DNA of 64,000 nucleotides from Caecitellus pseudoparvulus (lineage: Eukaryota; Bigyra: Bicosoecida). The stretch is from assembly GCA_965644315.1 (NCBI GenBank), contig CBFFRQ010000013.1:372001-436000 (forward strand), written 5' to 3'. This document shows, piece after piece, positions 42,483-54,185 of the stretch (positions are counted from its first letter, which is position 1; each line of letters starts with the position of its first letter). The notes beneath the pieces are model-generated. The model was not told where the DNA came from and did no database searches. It worked only from the letters and a program-made list of their open reading frames with translations. A program made the translations under genes and the position numbers.

Positions 42483-42554
42483 ATTCCCCGATGGTGTAAT
42501 GGCTAGCACGGGACGCTCTCACCGTCCAAATCCGGGTTCAATTCCCGGTCGGGG
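42483..42554 (+). tRNA. tRNA-Glu (CTC), copy 1
   Basis: 72 nt. The acceptor stem pairs TCCCCGA with TCGGGGA; anticodon stem GGACG/CGTCC with loop CTCTCAC (anticodon CTC). T5 terminator at 42562-42566. Identical to copies 2 and 3. Confidence 0.96.
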
Positions 42555-42779
42555 AGTGCTATCTTTTTCGCTCACAACATGCACCTGAAACATTTTTGCT
42601 TGCTGACAAAGTTCAATCACCGTACATGCAATGATTCCACAAGTTTCACGTGCTAGCACTGTTTGGTAGCAAGAATGCGCGCCCTCGGTTTCAGTCGGTG
42701 ACTCTGTTCTTGTGAACGGCGAACACCGAAAGTTAACGTGCGCTTCAGAACAGCAAAGAACACCCTTATACGCATCCAT

Positions 42780-42851
42780 TCCCCGATGGTGTAATGGCTA
42801 GCACGGGACGCTCTCACCGTCCAAATCCGGGTTCAATTCCCGGTCGGGGAG
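42780..42851 (+). tRNA. tRNA-Glu (CTC), copy 2
   Basis: Same 72-nt gene as copy 1, with the same 3' flank (GTGCTATCTTTTTCGCTCAC) and terminator. Its 5' flank CGCATCCATT is shared with copy 3. Confidence 0.96.
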
Positions 42852-43242
42852 TGCTATCTTTTTCGCTCACACTCTGTCTCGTTCGGATTCACTTGTATGA
42901 AGAAGGGCTCGCTCATGCAAGTTGTGCACGATCGAAGCTCTGCATCCCTAGCCCGAAGGTCTCCGAATAGCGTGTCGTGTGAGGGTTCGCTCACCGGCTC
43001 TGGATGCTGGACGCAGCCAGGCACGGAGCACCACCTCGACAGGCCCGTGACCAGCCAGCTGTGCGGGCCTTGCGAGATCTGTGCCTCCTGGTGCTAGCAG
43101 GTTGCCTGCAGACTTGATACGGCCCAGCCGTTGCGATGGTAGAGAGCGGAGAGAACTCTTCGCCAACTCAAGTCAGACGGCTTCCGGCAGCTCGCATCTT
43201 CTTAGTTTTACATTTACAAAGAACACCCTCCTGCGCATCCAT

Positions 43243-43314
43243 TCCCCGATGGTGTAATGGCTAGCACGGGACGCTCTCACCGTCCAAATCCGGGTTCAAT
43301 TCCCGGTCGGGGAG
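43243..43314 (+). tRNA. tRNA-Glu (CTC), copy 3
   Basis: Identical 72-nt gene. The upstream AAAGAACACCCT...GCGCATCCATT mirrors the AAAGAACACCCT...CGCATCCATT of copy 2, showing that a segment of at least 110 bp was duplicated. T5 terminator at 43322-43326. Confidence 0.96.
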
Positions 43315-43472
43315 TGCTATCTTTTTCGCCGCTGCACATCCCCGGAGCGTCGCTGTGACAGAGGCTTGCGACGCCCACTTTTTCCTCTCTCTCCTAACCC
43401 ACCACTGCAGTAAGCGCAAGACCTGTTCCTGCTCTGTTGACGGTGCAAGTTTAGCGCAGAAACCCAGCCAGC

Positions 43473-45155
43473 ATGGCGCAACACGAGCGCACAGATGTCG
43501 TGGGGGAGCACGTCACACGCGGCGATGGAGGGAAAGAGTACCCGTCTGCCGGCATTCTGTCCGTGACCAACGCCCCGCCGGTGTACAAGAGTGTGGCAGA
43601 CCTGCCTGCATACTTCGGCGACTTTGGTGGGCGATTCATCCCGGAGACTCTCATGGACGCCCACAAGCAGCTGGAGGAGGTGAGGCGGCCTTGCGGAATT
43701 CCCGTCGCTCTGGGGCGCAGCACGCCGACACACGCACGCCGCCCCTCCACTGCTCGCGCAGGCCTACGTGACAGCGAGCGCCGACCCTGAATTCCGCCGG
43801 GAGTTCGAGCAGCTGGGCAAGGACTTCATCGGGCGCCCCACTCCCATGTACCACGCCAAGCGCCTGTCCGCCGAGCTGGGCGGCGCGCAGGTGAGTGCCA
43901 GCCAAGGCCAAGGCCCGTCCCCCCCCCCTCGCGTCACCTCCCTGCACGGCCGCGTGCCCGCCTCGTCCAGATCTGGTTCAAGCGTGAGGACTTGGCCCAC
44001 ACTGGCGCCCACAAGATCAACAACGCCCTGGGACAGGGCCTGCTGGCCCGCCGCCTCGGCAAGAAGCGCATCATCGCCGAGACGGGCGCCGGGCAGCACG
44101 GCGTGGCCACCGCCACGGCCTGCGCCCACCTGAACCTGGACTGCACTGTGTACATGGGCGCCGTGGACGTGCAGCGGCAGGCGCTGAATGTCTTCCGCAT
44201 GAAGATGCTGGGCGCCAAGGTGGTGCCCGTGCGCTCCGGCTCCGCCACGCTGAAGGACGCCATCAACGAGGCACTGCGTGACTGGGTGACCAATGTCGAC
44301 ACGACGCACTACATCATCGGCTCCGCCATCGGCCCGGCGCCCTTCCCTGTGCTGGTCAAGGACCTGCAATCTGTCATCGGGCGTGAGGCGCGGGAGCAGA
44401 TCCTGGCCCAGGCAGGCAAACTGCCCAGCACCGTCGTGGCCTGCGTGGGTGGCGGCTCCAACGCCATCGGCATGTTCGCAGGCTTCGTGGACGACGAGGG
44501 CGTCGCCATTCACGGCGTGGAGGCGGGCGGGCACGGCGTGCCTGGCCTCGTCGCCATCAGCGACGCGGTGGCGGCGGGCGGCTCCGCCGTGCCTGGGCAG
44601 GCCACTGGCGAGCCCACCAAGCACGACGGCGTGGAGGTGGCGCCACACTCCGCCACCATCACGGCGGGCCGCCCTGGCGTCCTGCACGGCACCCGCACCA
44701 TGCTGCTGCAGGACGCCGCTGGCCAGATCATCGAGACACACAGCATCTCAGCGGGCCTGGACTACCCAGGCGTGGGCCCGGAGCACGCCCACCTGGCGGC
44801 ATCTGGGCGCGTGCAGTACGTGGCAGCCACCGACCGGGAGGCCCTGGCAGCCCTGGTCACGGTGTCTCAAACGGAGGGCATCATCCCTGCCCTGGAGCCC
44901 TCCCACGCCCTGCACCACGCCATGAAGCTGGCGCAGACCAGCCACCGCGACCCGGCTGACATCATCCTCGTGAACCTCTGCGGCCGCGGCGACAAGGACA
45001 TGCAGCAGGTCGCTGAGGCGCTGGGCGTGGACCTCACTGACGGCACGCGGACTCAGGCGGTGGAGGTGACGGCAGCTGCCGCGGCAGCCGCGGACACAGG
45101 GGCTGCCAAGCGCTCAGCCCTGGAGGTGGATGCCGCCGCCACTGCTGCCCCTTGA
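43473..45155 (+). CDS. TRPB: Tryptophan synthase beta chain
   Basis: PLP enzyme that makes L-tryptophan from indole and serine. Exons: 43473-43679, 43762-43890 and 43971-45155, 506 aa. Seen: [14 protein letters not shown] at the start, [19 protein letters not shown] (the Lys of HKINN binds PLP), [13 protein letters not shown], the phosphate-cup [10 protein letters not shown], and [14 protein letters not shown]. Length and motifs fit the standalone TrpB1 type; no TrpA domain is fused, in contrast to fungal TRP5. The N-terminal about 40 residues precede the conserved core and show no obvious transit peptide. The C-terminal about 30 residues are an Ala-rich extension. Indicates a tryptophan-prototrophic or partly prototrophic organism. 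Confidence 0.96.
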
Positions 45156-45226
45156 TGCGGCGGCGCCTGACGTGCGCAGAGAACAATACATTTGTACACG
45201 GTGCCCGGCAGATAGCGGCGCAGGAG

Positions 45227-46553
45227 TCACTTGTGGTCGGCGCCGCCCGAGGCCGCAGCAGCGGCTGCCTGACTGGCACCAGCGGCGTCCGCCTTGGCCT
45301 CAGCAGCTGCGAGGATGCCAGCGGTGGATGTGGGGTCGGAGGGGGCCCCATGGGCATAGGACGAGGGGGGGTGCCCAAGCACATCCAGGGCAGCGTGCCC
45401 CGTCACAGGCGCCCCCCGGCTCAGCAACAGGGTGCAGGCGTCCCCTGCATCCCCCATGGCGGCCAGGTGCAGGGGCGTGAAGCCGCTCATGTCCCTGGCC
45501 GCCACGTCCGCCCCTGCCTCCAGCAGCGCCGTCATGATGGCCACATGCCCGCCTGAGGCAGCAGAGTGCAGGGGTGTCAGGCCGCTGCAGCAGACACTGC
45601 CGGCGTCTGCGCCCAGGGACAGCAGCAGACGCACGACACGCAGGTGTCCCGCAGAGCACGCCGTCGCCAGGGGTGTCCAGCCCTGCTTGTCCGGGGCGTC
45701 GATGTCCACCAGGTCGCCGGGGCCGGCAGGGGGGGGTCCGGGCACCGCCGCCTCCGCCTCCTCCTCCTCAGCTGCCGATGCCTTGCTGCGTGCCGACCGT
45801 AGCACAGTCTTCCCCGCCGTACTGCGCTTGGAGCCGCTGGCGGAGGCCGCTTCCGCTGCAGCGGCGGCGGCTGCCTCGGCAGCCTGTGAGCGCCGTGCCG
45901 CGTCCTGCAGGATCTGCCGGCGCTCCTCGGTCAGCTGCACCGACAGGTCTTGGATGAGTTTGATGATGGCGGGGTGGTCGTACTCTGCCGCGTAGTGGAT
46001 GGCGGTCCAGCCCTTGCCGTCGGCGTACCGTGCGTCGCAGCCCCGGCGCATGAACTCCTCCACACGCCGCGCGTCGCCGCGCCCGGCAGCCACACGCATC
46101 TCCTGCCCGTACAGCTGTTGTGGCAGGAGCAACCCAGCATACATGGCCAGGAACTCCTTGAACGTGATGCGGCCACTGGGAGGTGCGGCAGGGTGATTGA
46201 GCTCGGGGTGCAGGATGCCGGGGTCACGTCTCGGGCACGTACTCAGCGTCGGAATCCGCCACTGCCGCAGCAGAGCTGACATACTCCTCCATCAGCTCAG
46301 TGGAGAGCACGAGACCCAGTTCGGCGAACATGCTCAGCAGTTCCCCGCGCTCCAGCGTGCCGCTGCCGTCAACGTCTGCCGCAGCAAAAACCGCACGAGC
46401 AGCCAGGACCTGCTCCTCTGTTAGCCCTTCCTGGCGTGGCAAGGAGGCGATGCTGATTTCAGAGGGCTTGGACTCCAGGCTGTCATCCTTGCCCTCGCCC
46501 TCCCTTGGAGTCGGCGTGGCCCTGTGCCCAGGGTGCCGGCGCAGAGTCGGCAT
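45227..46553 (-). CDS. EF-hand plus ankyrin-repeat protein
   Basis: Two exons, 46553-46243 and 46175-45227, 419 aa. The donor GTACGT and acceptor CCCAG join DSDA to DGRITFKEF, which completes a canonical EF-hand loop (D-S-D-A-D-G-R-I-T-F-K-E). An earlier EF-hand loop reads DVDGSGTLERGE. After these come about six ankyrin repeats, for example GWTAIHYAAEYDHPAIIKLI, GWTPLATACSAGHLRVVRLL, GLTPLHSAASGGHVAIMTALL and GFTPLHLAAMGDAGDACTLLL, interrupted by an Ala-rich helical linker. Probably a calcium-responsive scaffold; the partner is unknown. Starts at 46553 (MPTLRRHPG); an upstream Met in the same frame cannot be excluded. Confidence 0.82.
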
Positions 46554-46956
46554 GGTCGGGCACGGTGGACTGGGCCAGGGCCAGACAAAGGCCTGCAGGA
46601 GCGGGGAAGCACGATGACGAGCAGGCTGCCTGAGGAACGGCACGAGATCCACAGCAGCCGAAAGTTTGTCCGGGACGAGCCTTTGCCCGTGTGGACTGCT
46701 TGCCGCGCCTGCACGGCTTGGGGGGGTAGCCAGGCCAAGCTGCATGCGACACTCTGAACTGTTGGACCGTCAGCCCCCCCCGCCTGGCGCCCCTCCCCCC
46801 AGCTGGCCTGCCCAAGACCCAGCCCCCGGCCTTGGGCCAGCGCAACCGACATAGCAATTCCTCACCGACCCTCCACACCGTGCATGTCACATGCACGCAC
46901 CACCCGGCATCGCCCCGAAGACCCATTGCCGCTGGCGCGCGTGCGGCGGCTGCTCG
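46554..46956. other. Divergent intergenic region, 403 bp
   Basis: Separates the divergent starts of the EF-hand/ankyrin gene and CDC50. No feature recognised beyond a presumed shared promoter. Confidence 0.5.
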
Positions 46957-48443
46957 ATGGCCGAAAGGAAAGTCACAAGTGTCGTCAACCCCGTTCATGC
47001 CAACAAGAGGGCCAGCATGTCAAGCAGCACAGCGGAGCCACCGAAGTGTGCGTTGCGCCGCCACTTGCCCTTGGCAGCACCAGCAACGCTTGTGAAACCC
47101 TCACCGCTCCGCCGCCACAGCGTCGGACTTCTTGCAGCAGCGCCTGCGCGCATGGCAGCCCATCCTGACGCCCAACTGGGTCATCATGTCCTTTTGCCTC
47201 GTTGGCGTCGTGTTCGTCCCCGTGGGCTTCATCCTGCAAGGCCAGAACGAGCAGGTACGTTTCTGCCGCAGCTTAGCCAGTGGAACCTCCTCCTCGACTC
47301 CTCTCCAGCAATGTGCGCGGCGCCTGCATTGCCCTCCGCCCCCCTCCCCTCTCCTCAGGTTGTGGAAGTGCTGGAGACGTATGATGCTGGCAATGGCAAC
47401 GGCGCCTGCGCCATCACCTCCAGCTACTCCAATGTGCCGCCGGTCAACGTGACGGATGGCTGCAGGCTGAACCCCACCACCGGAGAGGTCAGGTACAACA
47501 ACAGCGGCTTCCTGCCCTGCAACGTGACCTTGGAAATCCCTGAAGACATGGCCAGCCCGGTGTACGTGTACTACGAGCTGGAGAACTTCTACCAGAACCA
47601 CCGGCGCTATGTCAAGTCTCGCGATGACACCCAGCTGTCAGGCGGCAAGGTCATCACAGACGAGGCCAAACTGACCAACTGCGACCCCCTGGTGAAGGAT
47701 GACCTGGCGGGCTTTGGCTATGGCTGCGGCTCTCGCCTCCTGCACCCCTGTGGCCTCATCGCCAACAGCATGTTCAACGGTATGCAGTGGCGAGACGAGG
47801 CGCCGCCGCCCAGCACCCACGCACGCACACCCCTCCCGTGCCCCACAGACACCTTTGACTTCGGCCTGGATGCCTCTATCGGCGACAAGTTCAAGGACAC
47901 GGACATCGCGTGGGAGACTGACGTGAAGCAGAAGTTCAAGGCTGTGGCGCCCAGGGAGCGCGTGGACAACCAGAACTCGCACTTCTTCCTCTCTCAGATG
48001 TACCCAGGTGCGTGGCCTGGCCCCAGCACGCGCGAAGAGTGCGCAGGGTAAGCACGCCCCGCCCCTGCCCCCTCACAGGCGTCTTCCCTCCCGGCAAGGC
48101 CAACATTGAGAATGAGCACTTCATCGTGTGGATGCGGGTGGCAGCCCTGCCCACCTTCCGCAAGCTGTACGGCCGCATCGAGAAGGACCTGAAGAAGGGG
48201 GACAAGATCACGGTGCAGGTGCACAACCGCTTCAACGTCGCCGCATTCAAGGGCAAGAAGAGCCTGGTGCTGTCCACCACCTCCTTCTTGGGCGGTAAGA
48301 ACCCCTTCCTGGGCATCGCCTACATCACCGTCGGCTTCGTCTGCATCGCCCTTGCAGCAGCCTTTGCCCTCAAGTCTGCCTTCCAGCCACGCGCCACGGG
48401 GGACACGCAGTACTTGCAGTGGACCCCTGCCCGTGCTAGTTGA
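46957..48443 (+). CDS. CDC50: CDC50/LEM3 family, P4-ATPase flippase beta subunit
   Basis: Partner of P4-type lipid flippases, needed for their exit from the ER and activity. Five exons: 46957-47047, 47121-47254, 47359-47779, 47849-48007 and 48079-48443; 389 aa. Seen: the cytoplasmic FLQQRLRAWQPILTPN motif, first TM (VIMSFCLVGVVFVPVGFIL), the luminal domain with Cys residues and N-glycosylation sites (NVT, NNS), VYVYYELENFYQNHRRYVKSRDD, CGLIANSMFN, NEHFIVWMRVAALPTFRKLYG, and second TM (GIAYITVGFVCIALAAAFAL). These are the family's diagnostic motifs in order. Confidence 0.95.
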
Positions 48444-48630
48444 TTTGCGACACGCCCTGCTGGCACAGCCAATGCACACACCGCGACACAATGCCATGCC
48501 CCCTGCTGCTGGTTCCACTCGGCAGACTTCCTCGTGCACACATTCTGCGGGGGCTCTGCATGCTGCTCCACCGCCACACGCCTGGCTTGCCCTCCCTTCC
48601 CGGGCACTGGTGGTCCACAAGCAGTGCCCC

Positions 48631-51600
48631 ATGAAGGGGCTCACCGCCCTCGTACTGCTGTTGCCTCTCCTTGCGAGGGGGAGCAATGACTGCGTCTTTC
48701 GCTGTAGAGGGCGAGGGTACTGCACTGCTGATGGAGGGGAAGTGTGCGAGTGCTGGGCTCCCTGGAGTGGAGCTGCGTGGGACTGCTCTGAACGTGAGAC
48801 TCCTGCAGCACCAGCAGCTGCCTGCACAGCACACACGCATCAGAGCACACATGCCTCCTGCAGAAGCATGTCCAACTGGGCGTGCATGGGCAGACCATGC
48901 GAGTGATGATGGCTCCGCCCACCGGGAAGGCGCAGTCTGTAGTGCACGGGTGGGTGCTGCCTGCGGCGTGTGGTCACACGATGCAACGCGCACGAAACGC
49001 AGCATGCCCTCTTGCCCAGGGAGACTGCATTCATTCCAAAGGCTCATGTCTTTGTGACACGTCCTTCACGGGGGAAGCCTGCCAACGGAGTGCGTGTGAC
49101 TGGGCACGAAGCCCTGCCAGGCACCAGGCGTGAGCCAATCACACACGCCCTGCCGTCACAGGGAACTGCCCGGTGGGAGGAAGCCCCGCGGTCGCATGCT
49201 CAGGGCATGGGCGATGCATGACCATGGCAGCAGCCGCATGGGAACAGGACGCATCGGCACTGCACCAACACGTGCGCTACGAAGGCTGGGACGCGGACAT
49301 GCTGACGGGGTGTGTCTGCGATCCTGGCTGGGAAGGGCACAACTGCGCTGACGCTGCCTGCCCGAAGAACGTGGACTTGCATGCCCCGAACGTTGAAGTG
49401 CAGACCATCACCACCACAGCACAGCACCAGAGCGAAGTGCAGCGACTGTCACTGGGCGTGTCTACCCCCGCCAACGCACTGCCTGAAGTGCAGGAGTTCT
49501 TCATCGCCTTCGACGCCAGCCGAACGCAGCTGCCTGTGGGTGACTTCAGCATCCGCTTTGATGCAAGGTACGCTATTCGCGAGCGCGTCTTGCTGGGAGC
49601 GCCAGCCTCCTCTGAGTGTGCGTACTGCAGCCATGAGCCGGAAGCACGGGCGCTATTCTCCGCGGACCTGGAGTTGCACCGATTCGGCTCAGCAGCCACT
49701 CGGGCAGCTGCAACAGCTGCCCTGATCGAGCAGGCGCTCGAGTCTTTTGCCGTGATTGATGACGTCGTCGTCACTGGGGCGCTGGAGACCTCTCTGTACT
49801 ATGGCTACAAGTTCACGGTGACCTTCGTGGGACCAAAAGTGCGCGGGACGCTGCCCGCCATTCAAACTGTCGATGTCACCACGCTGGGAGCCGTCCCGCA
49901 AGCGGAGGCAACTCGAACCGTGGTTGGCTCACACTTGACGGGGCCAGTTGTGCTGCAGTACGACAGCAGCTTATCGTTCCAAAGGCTGGACTTGTTGGAC
50001 GTGCTGGCGACCACCACACATGCCGACTGCGCCCTCGCCTACCCAGCCTTCTTCGACGAAGTGGACGGGGACTGCCTGGGAGTGAACTCTTCTCCAGAGA
50101 AAGTGAAGCGAATTCTGGAATTACTCCCTAATGTGGACACGGTCGAGGTGACGTTTGAGCATGCCACGCCAGCTGGCATCGAGTGGGTGGTCTCCTTCAC
50201 CAGCGGCCTTTACAGCCAGGGAGACATCGCTGACGTGGGGAGTCCAACCTTCCCCACAGACACGACAGCGGTGCAGGACGCCAGTGGGTCTGCTCTGGGA
50301 GCGCCCCTGCTGACCACCACCACCCTCGCGCATGGCAGGTTCCTGGACTACGACAGCAAGTTTGGCCTCTCCATCTCGTGGGACGGCGACACCTTCACGA
50401 CAGAGATGACTGCAGGGCAGTCTGCCGCAACCTTGGAAGCTGCCATAGAGGCCTGGGACCTTGGTGGTGGGCCGACATACCGCATTGGTGACATTGCTGT
50501 GAACCGCTTTGTCGCTGCTCACACGAACGAAGACGCTGACACGTACATGGGGGAGCTGTCTTGGGCGGTCACCTTCGTGGACGTTGCAGAAGACGTGCCG
50601 ACCATGACTTTTTCCGCAGCAGTGACACCTTCTGAGCGTTTGACCGCCGAGCCGACCTCTGGGCCGGACCAGGGTGGCGCAGCTGTCATCGTGTCAGCCG
50701 AGAGCAAGCACTCTGAAGTCATCACGGTGCGGAGCAAGGTGGACGCCGTGAAGGAACGCCAGCGAATAGACGTGGATGGCTCGGCTGCCGCAGATGTCGA
50801 TGAGGTCTTCACCATCACTGTGACCTCCACAGACACCACATGGCCGAAAGGGTACCTGAGGGTGCAGTTCGACAGCACCGGCGCCAAGTGCCCCATGTGC
50901 AGCATCAAGGGCACCCACGCGCACTCTGGAACAGACGGTGACTTTCTGCACCTTCAAGGCTGGCCTGACTCGCAAGGGGTTGACTTCAACGCCGGTGACC
51001 CAGCGCACATTGCCTACTTGGAGGGCCGGGCAGCCGCCTCCACGAAAGCCGCCCTGGAGCGCTTGCCGAACATTGGCCTGGGTGGCGTAGACGTCAGTGC
51101 AACCATGACATCAGATGCCACGCCCTCGTACACGTACACGCTCAGCGTGACATTTTCAGGGGTGACGGTGGGAGGGGACATTGACGACGCCGCCCTGACC
51201 CTGCTTCCGTTTGCCGACGGTACAACCCTTTCACACGCTGCCATGGCATTCAACCGCTTCATTGACGGTCTGGTGCGGGAAACGTACATTGACGAGAGCA
51301 CTGCGGTGACAACGTCAGTGAGCAGCACCCAGGATGGAGCCCTGCTGATGGGGGACTTGAGCTTGACGTACGACCCCAGTGACGCGCTGACCAATCACCC
51401 GACGGTTCCAACGGCTGAGCCCACCACGGCTGTCGTAGACTTGTCCACACTGATGACGACCACGGGCATCACCGCACCTGCTCTGGAGGATGCTCTCGAG
51501 GGCGCGCTGGCTGAAGTTGAGTCCGGCTCCCTGGACGTCAGCGTGCACTTCGACGGCACCCACAGCTTCTCCGCATACATAACATTCGACACAAAGCTTG

Positions 51601-53969
51601 TCGCGGGGGTGGTGGTGGGGGCTGCCAATCGTGGAACGCGAGCAAAGCTGGGGTGCGATGCCTCAGCCGTGTCCGTCCAGCAAGCTGCGCTGGAAGGCGT
51701 GCCTACACCTCTCGCTGGGGCTGTGACCTGCTCGCCCCTCGACGGGCGGGATGCTTGCAAGCTGTGCAAGAAAGGAACGTACCTGTTCGGAACGTGGCGG
51801 CTGCTGCTCAGCTATGACGGCGTGCACCGCTCAACCCAAGAGCTACAGTGGGATGCAGATGGGTCCGCGGTGCAAGCGGCGGTGGCAGGGCTGTTCGACG
51901 CTTCTTTCCGAGAACTTCGAGACATCACTGTCAGCTCCTCAGAGTACATACTAAACACTGCCGAGTCATTCAAAGCTGCGTCGTTCGGGGAGCGTGAGTG
52001 GGCAATCTCGGCACCTGGCTCAAAGCAAGGACTGTTCAATGCCACAGCAGAGCCAGTCACGCTGACTGGCATCTTCAGCGACGCCGCTGGCGAGCACCTT
52101 GCGGGTTTCTCTCAGCCAATCATCACGCCTGGATCCCCTCTGGGCGGTGTGGATGAAGTGCAGCTCTTGGAGTGTGTGTGCGGTTCGGGCACTTGCAGCG
52201 GCGCATTCAAACTGAGCCTGCTGGGGGCCAGCACTGCAGCCATTCCACACGATGCGAGCGCAGCAACGGTTCGCAGTGCGCTCCTAGCTGCCTTCCCAGC
52301 CATCCCCACTACATCCCCCATCACAGACATTGAGGTCAGTATCCTGCCGACGACCTCTTCCAGCGTGTGCGAGGGGGGAGCGGCAGTCACCACTGCTGTG
52401 CGCTTCAAGCACTGGCTGGGCAACCTGCCCACAATGGCGGTGGACCCCAGCGATCCGACGGCCATGACACTCGCTGCAAGCTCAGGAGCAGTCCAATTCC
52501 GTATCAAAGGACAACAGGGTCAGCATGGCACGGCAGGGTTCGCTGCTCGCGACGGGACAAAGCGCGGAGTGCCTTGCTCAGGCCGAGGCACCTGTGTCCC
52601 GGGGTCCGCCACCGCGCTGCCAACCTGCGAGTGCCTGCGAGACCCGAGCCAGGTGGCGCCTGCCACGCTGTACACAGGCCATGACTGCTCTGAGAGGAGC
52701 ATCACTCCCACCTCCTGCCCTGTGAACAGCGCAGGGGTGCCGTGCAGCGGGCATGGCACATGCTCTGGGCCTCCCAGCTTCAGCTGCACGTGCTCGGAAG
52801 GGTACACAGGGCCAGAGTGTGCTGCCTTGGCTTGCCCAACTGCCAATGCTTGGTTCGACGAGGCTGTGAGCAAAGAAGTCGCACATGGACGCGTGGCTTG
52901 TGCCGGCATGGGGGACTGCTCAGCCAAGGGAGAGTGCGCTTGCAGAAGCTCGTTCAGCGACGGTCGTGCGTGTCAGACCCTTCGCTGTCCAGCGAGCGAC
53001 AGTGGGTGTGGAGGGCGAGGCCACTGCATGACCATGGCTCAGCTGGGACAGTCTGGGGTCAGTTCAACCACCGGCCGGGGCGGGAACAGCTACTACGACG
53101 GTCCGTGGGACGCTCACATGCTCACGGGGTGCTACTGTGGCGACGGCGTCCTCACGAAAGTCGGGCCCCGCCGCTACGAATGGGGCGAAGTGCTGGGGTG
53201 GAGGTGTAGCCACAAGCACTGCCCGGGTGGGGAGGACCCGAAGCGCATGCGGCGCTCCACGTGGGGGGGTGTGGGTCACGAAGTGCAGCAATTCTCATGC
53301 ACTGGCGATGCTGGCGACGGCTTCTTGCGCATCACCTTCCGGAACAGCACCACGACGTGGCTGGATGCAGACGCACCCTCGCGAGATGCTGACCAGGTGT
53401 TCACAGGGCCTTCCTTGAGTGTTGAGGCAGCCTTGAACGAGTTGCCCGAGCTCTTCGGCGTGCAGGTGTCAAGCGACGATGCCCAGCTGTGCAAGCCGGC
53501 CGGCGCCACGACCATGGTCACGTTCAGGGGCAGGCATGGCTTGGATCCAGGCATGTTGCTTGTGGAGGCCAATGGGACCCTTGCGGTGTCCGCTGTCACG
53601 CGGCGGGTGCCCTCGACGTTGGGGAACTTTGAGTGCAACCGACGGGGGGTGTGCGACCATCGCACCGGCCAGTGCAGGTGCCAGCCGGGATACGGCAGCA
53701 GCAGTGGAAATAACACCGCAGGTGACAAAGGCGATTGCGGGCATGCAGACGTCGACTACTTGTCGGCGTACCTGCGCAGTGCAACGGTGCATCCGGGGAC
53801 CGGCGCAGTTGTGTTCAATGGGGAGCCCGGAGCTGTGTTTAGCCCGCAGAACTTCGATTTCAACGCGACGTCCCTGGACAGCATCCTGGCCGCCCATGCC
53901 AGTGGCGGGCTCAGCGAGGGTGACGCACTCCAAGCCATTATGGTGCAGTTGGTGACAGACTTTCCGTGA
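48631..53969 (+). CDS. Secreted EGF-repeat protein, SIG1/Ocm mastigoneme-like
   Basis: Four exons: 48631-48793, 48864-48949, 49020-49089 and 49162-53969; 1708 aa. Signal peptide MKGLTALVLLLPLLARG. Cys-rich EGF-type modules occur at both ends: CSARGDCIHSKGSCLCD, CSGHGRCMTM, WDADMLTGCVCDPGWEG, then near the C-terminus CSGHGTCSGPPSFSCTCSEG, CGGRGHCMTM, WDAHMLTGCYCGDG and CNRRGVCDHRTGQCRC. Between them are about 1,000 residues of beta-rich repeats. The pattern CSGxGxC-MTM ... WDAxMLTGCxCD ... CPxGEDPK is that of stramenopile SIG1/Ocm-type proteins, components of tubular flagellar hairs. The family call is by motif recall and could be confirmed by alignment. RSP3 follows 216 bp downstream. Confidence 0.8.
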
Positions 53970-54185
53970 AGGTAGGCGAGCTCAAGCGCCCTCCGGGCAC
54001 AAAAATCCACACTCATATCGCCTGGTGTGACACAGTTCGAAATCCAAGTGCAAGGAGCACGCGCTGCCCCTCTTGCCCTGTCCCTGCCACCCCAAAGAGC
54101 AGGCCTGTGTGTGCACCAGAGAGGCGGAGCGGCACCACTGCCCTGAGCATCTTCCGCAGCAAGCCCCAGCGGCCACAGTTCAGTC

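Larger units (their letters stand above)
42226..43472. repeat. tRNA-Glu triplication region
   Basis: A 1.25-kb gap between ETFB and TrpB, both transcribed away from it, containing three identical tRNA-Glu(CTC) genes 297 and 463 bp apart (start to start). Spacer sequences between copies have diverged except for about 20-40 bp on each side. No protein gene supported. Confidence 0.8.

Noticed and set aside
42483-43314. Regularly repeated 72-bp units resembling a CRISPR or satellite array
   Set aside because: Each unit folds as a complete tRNA-Glu with Pol III terminator; spacers differ in length.
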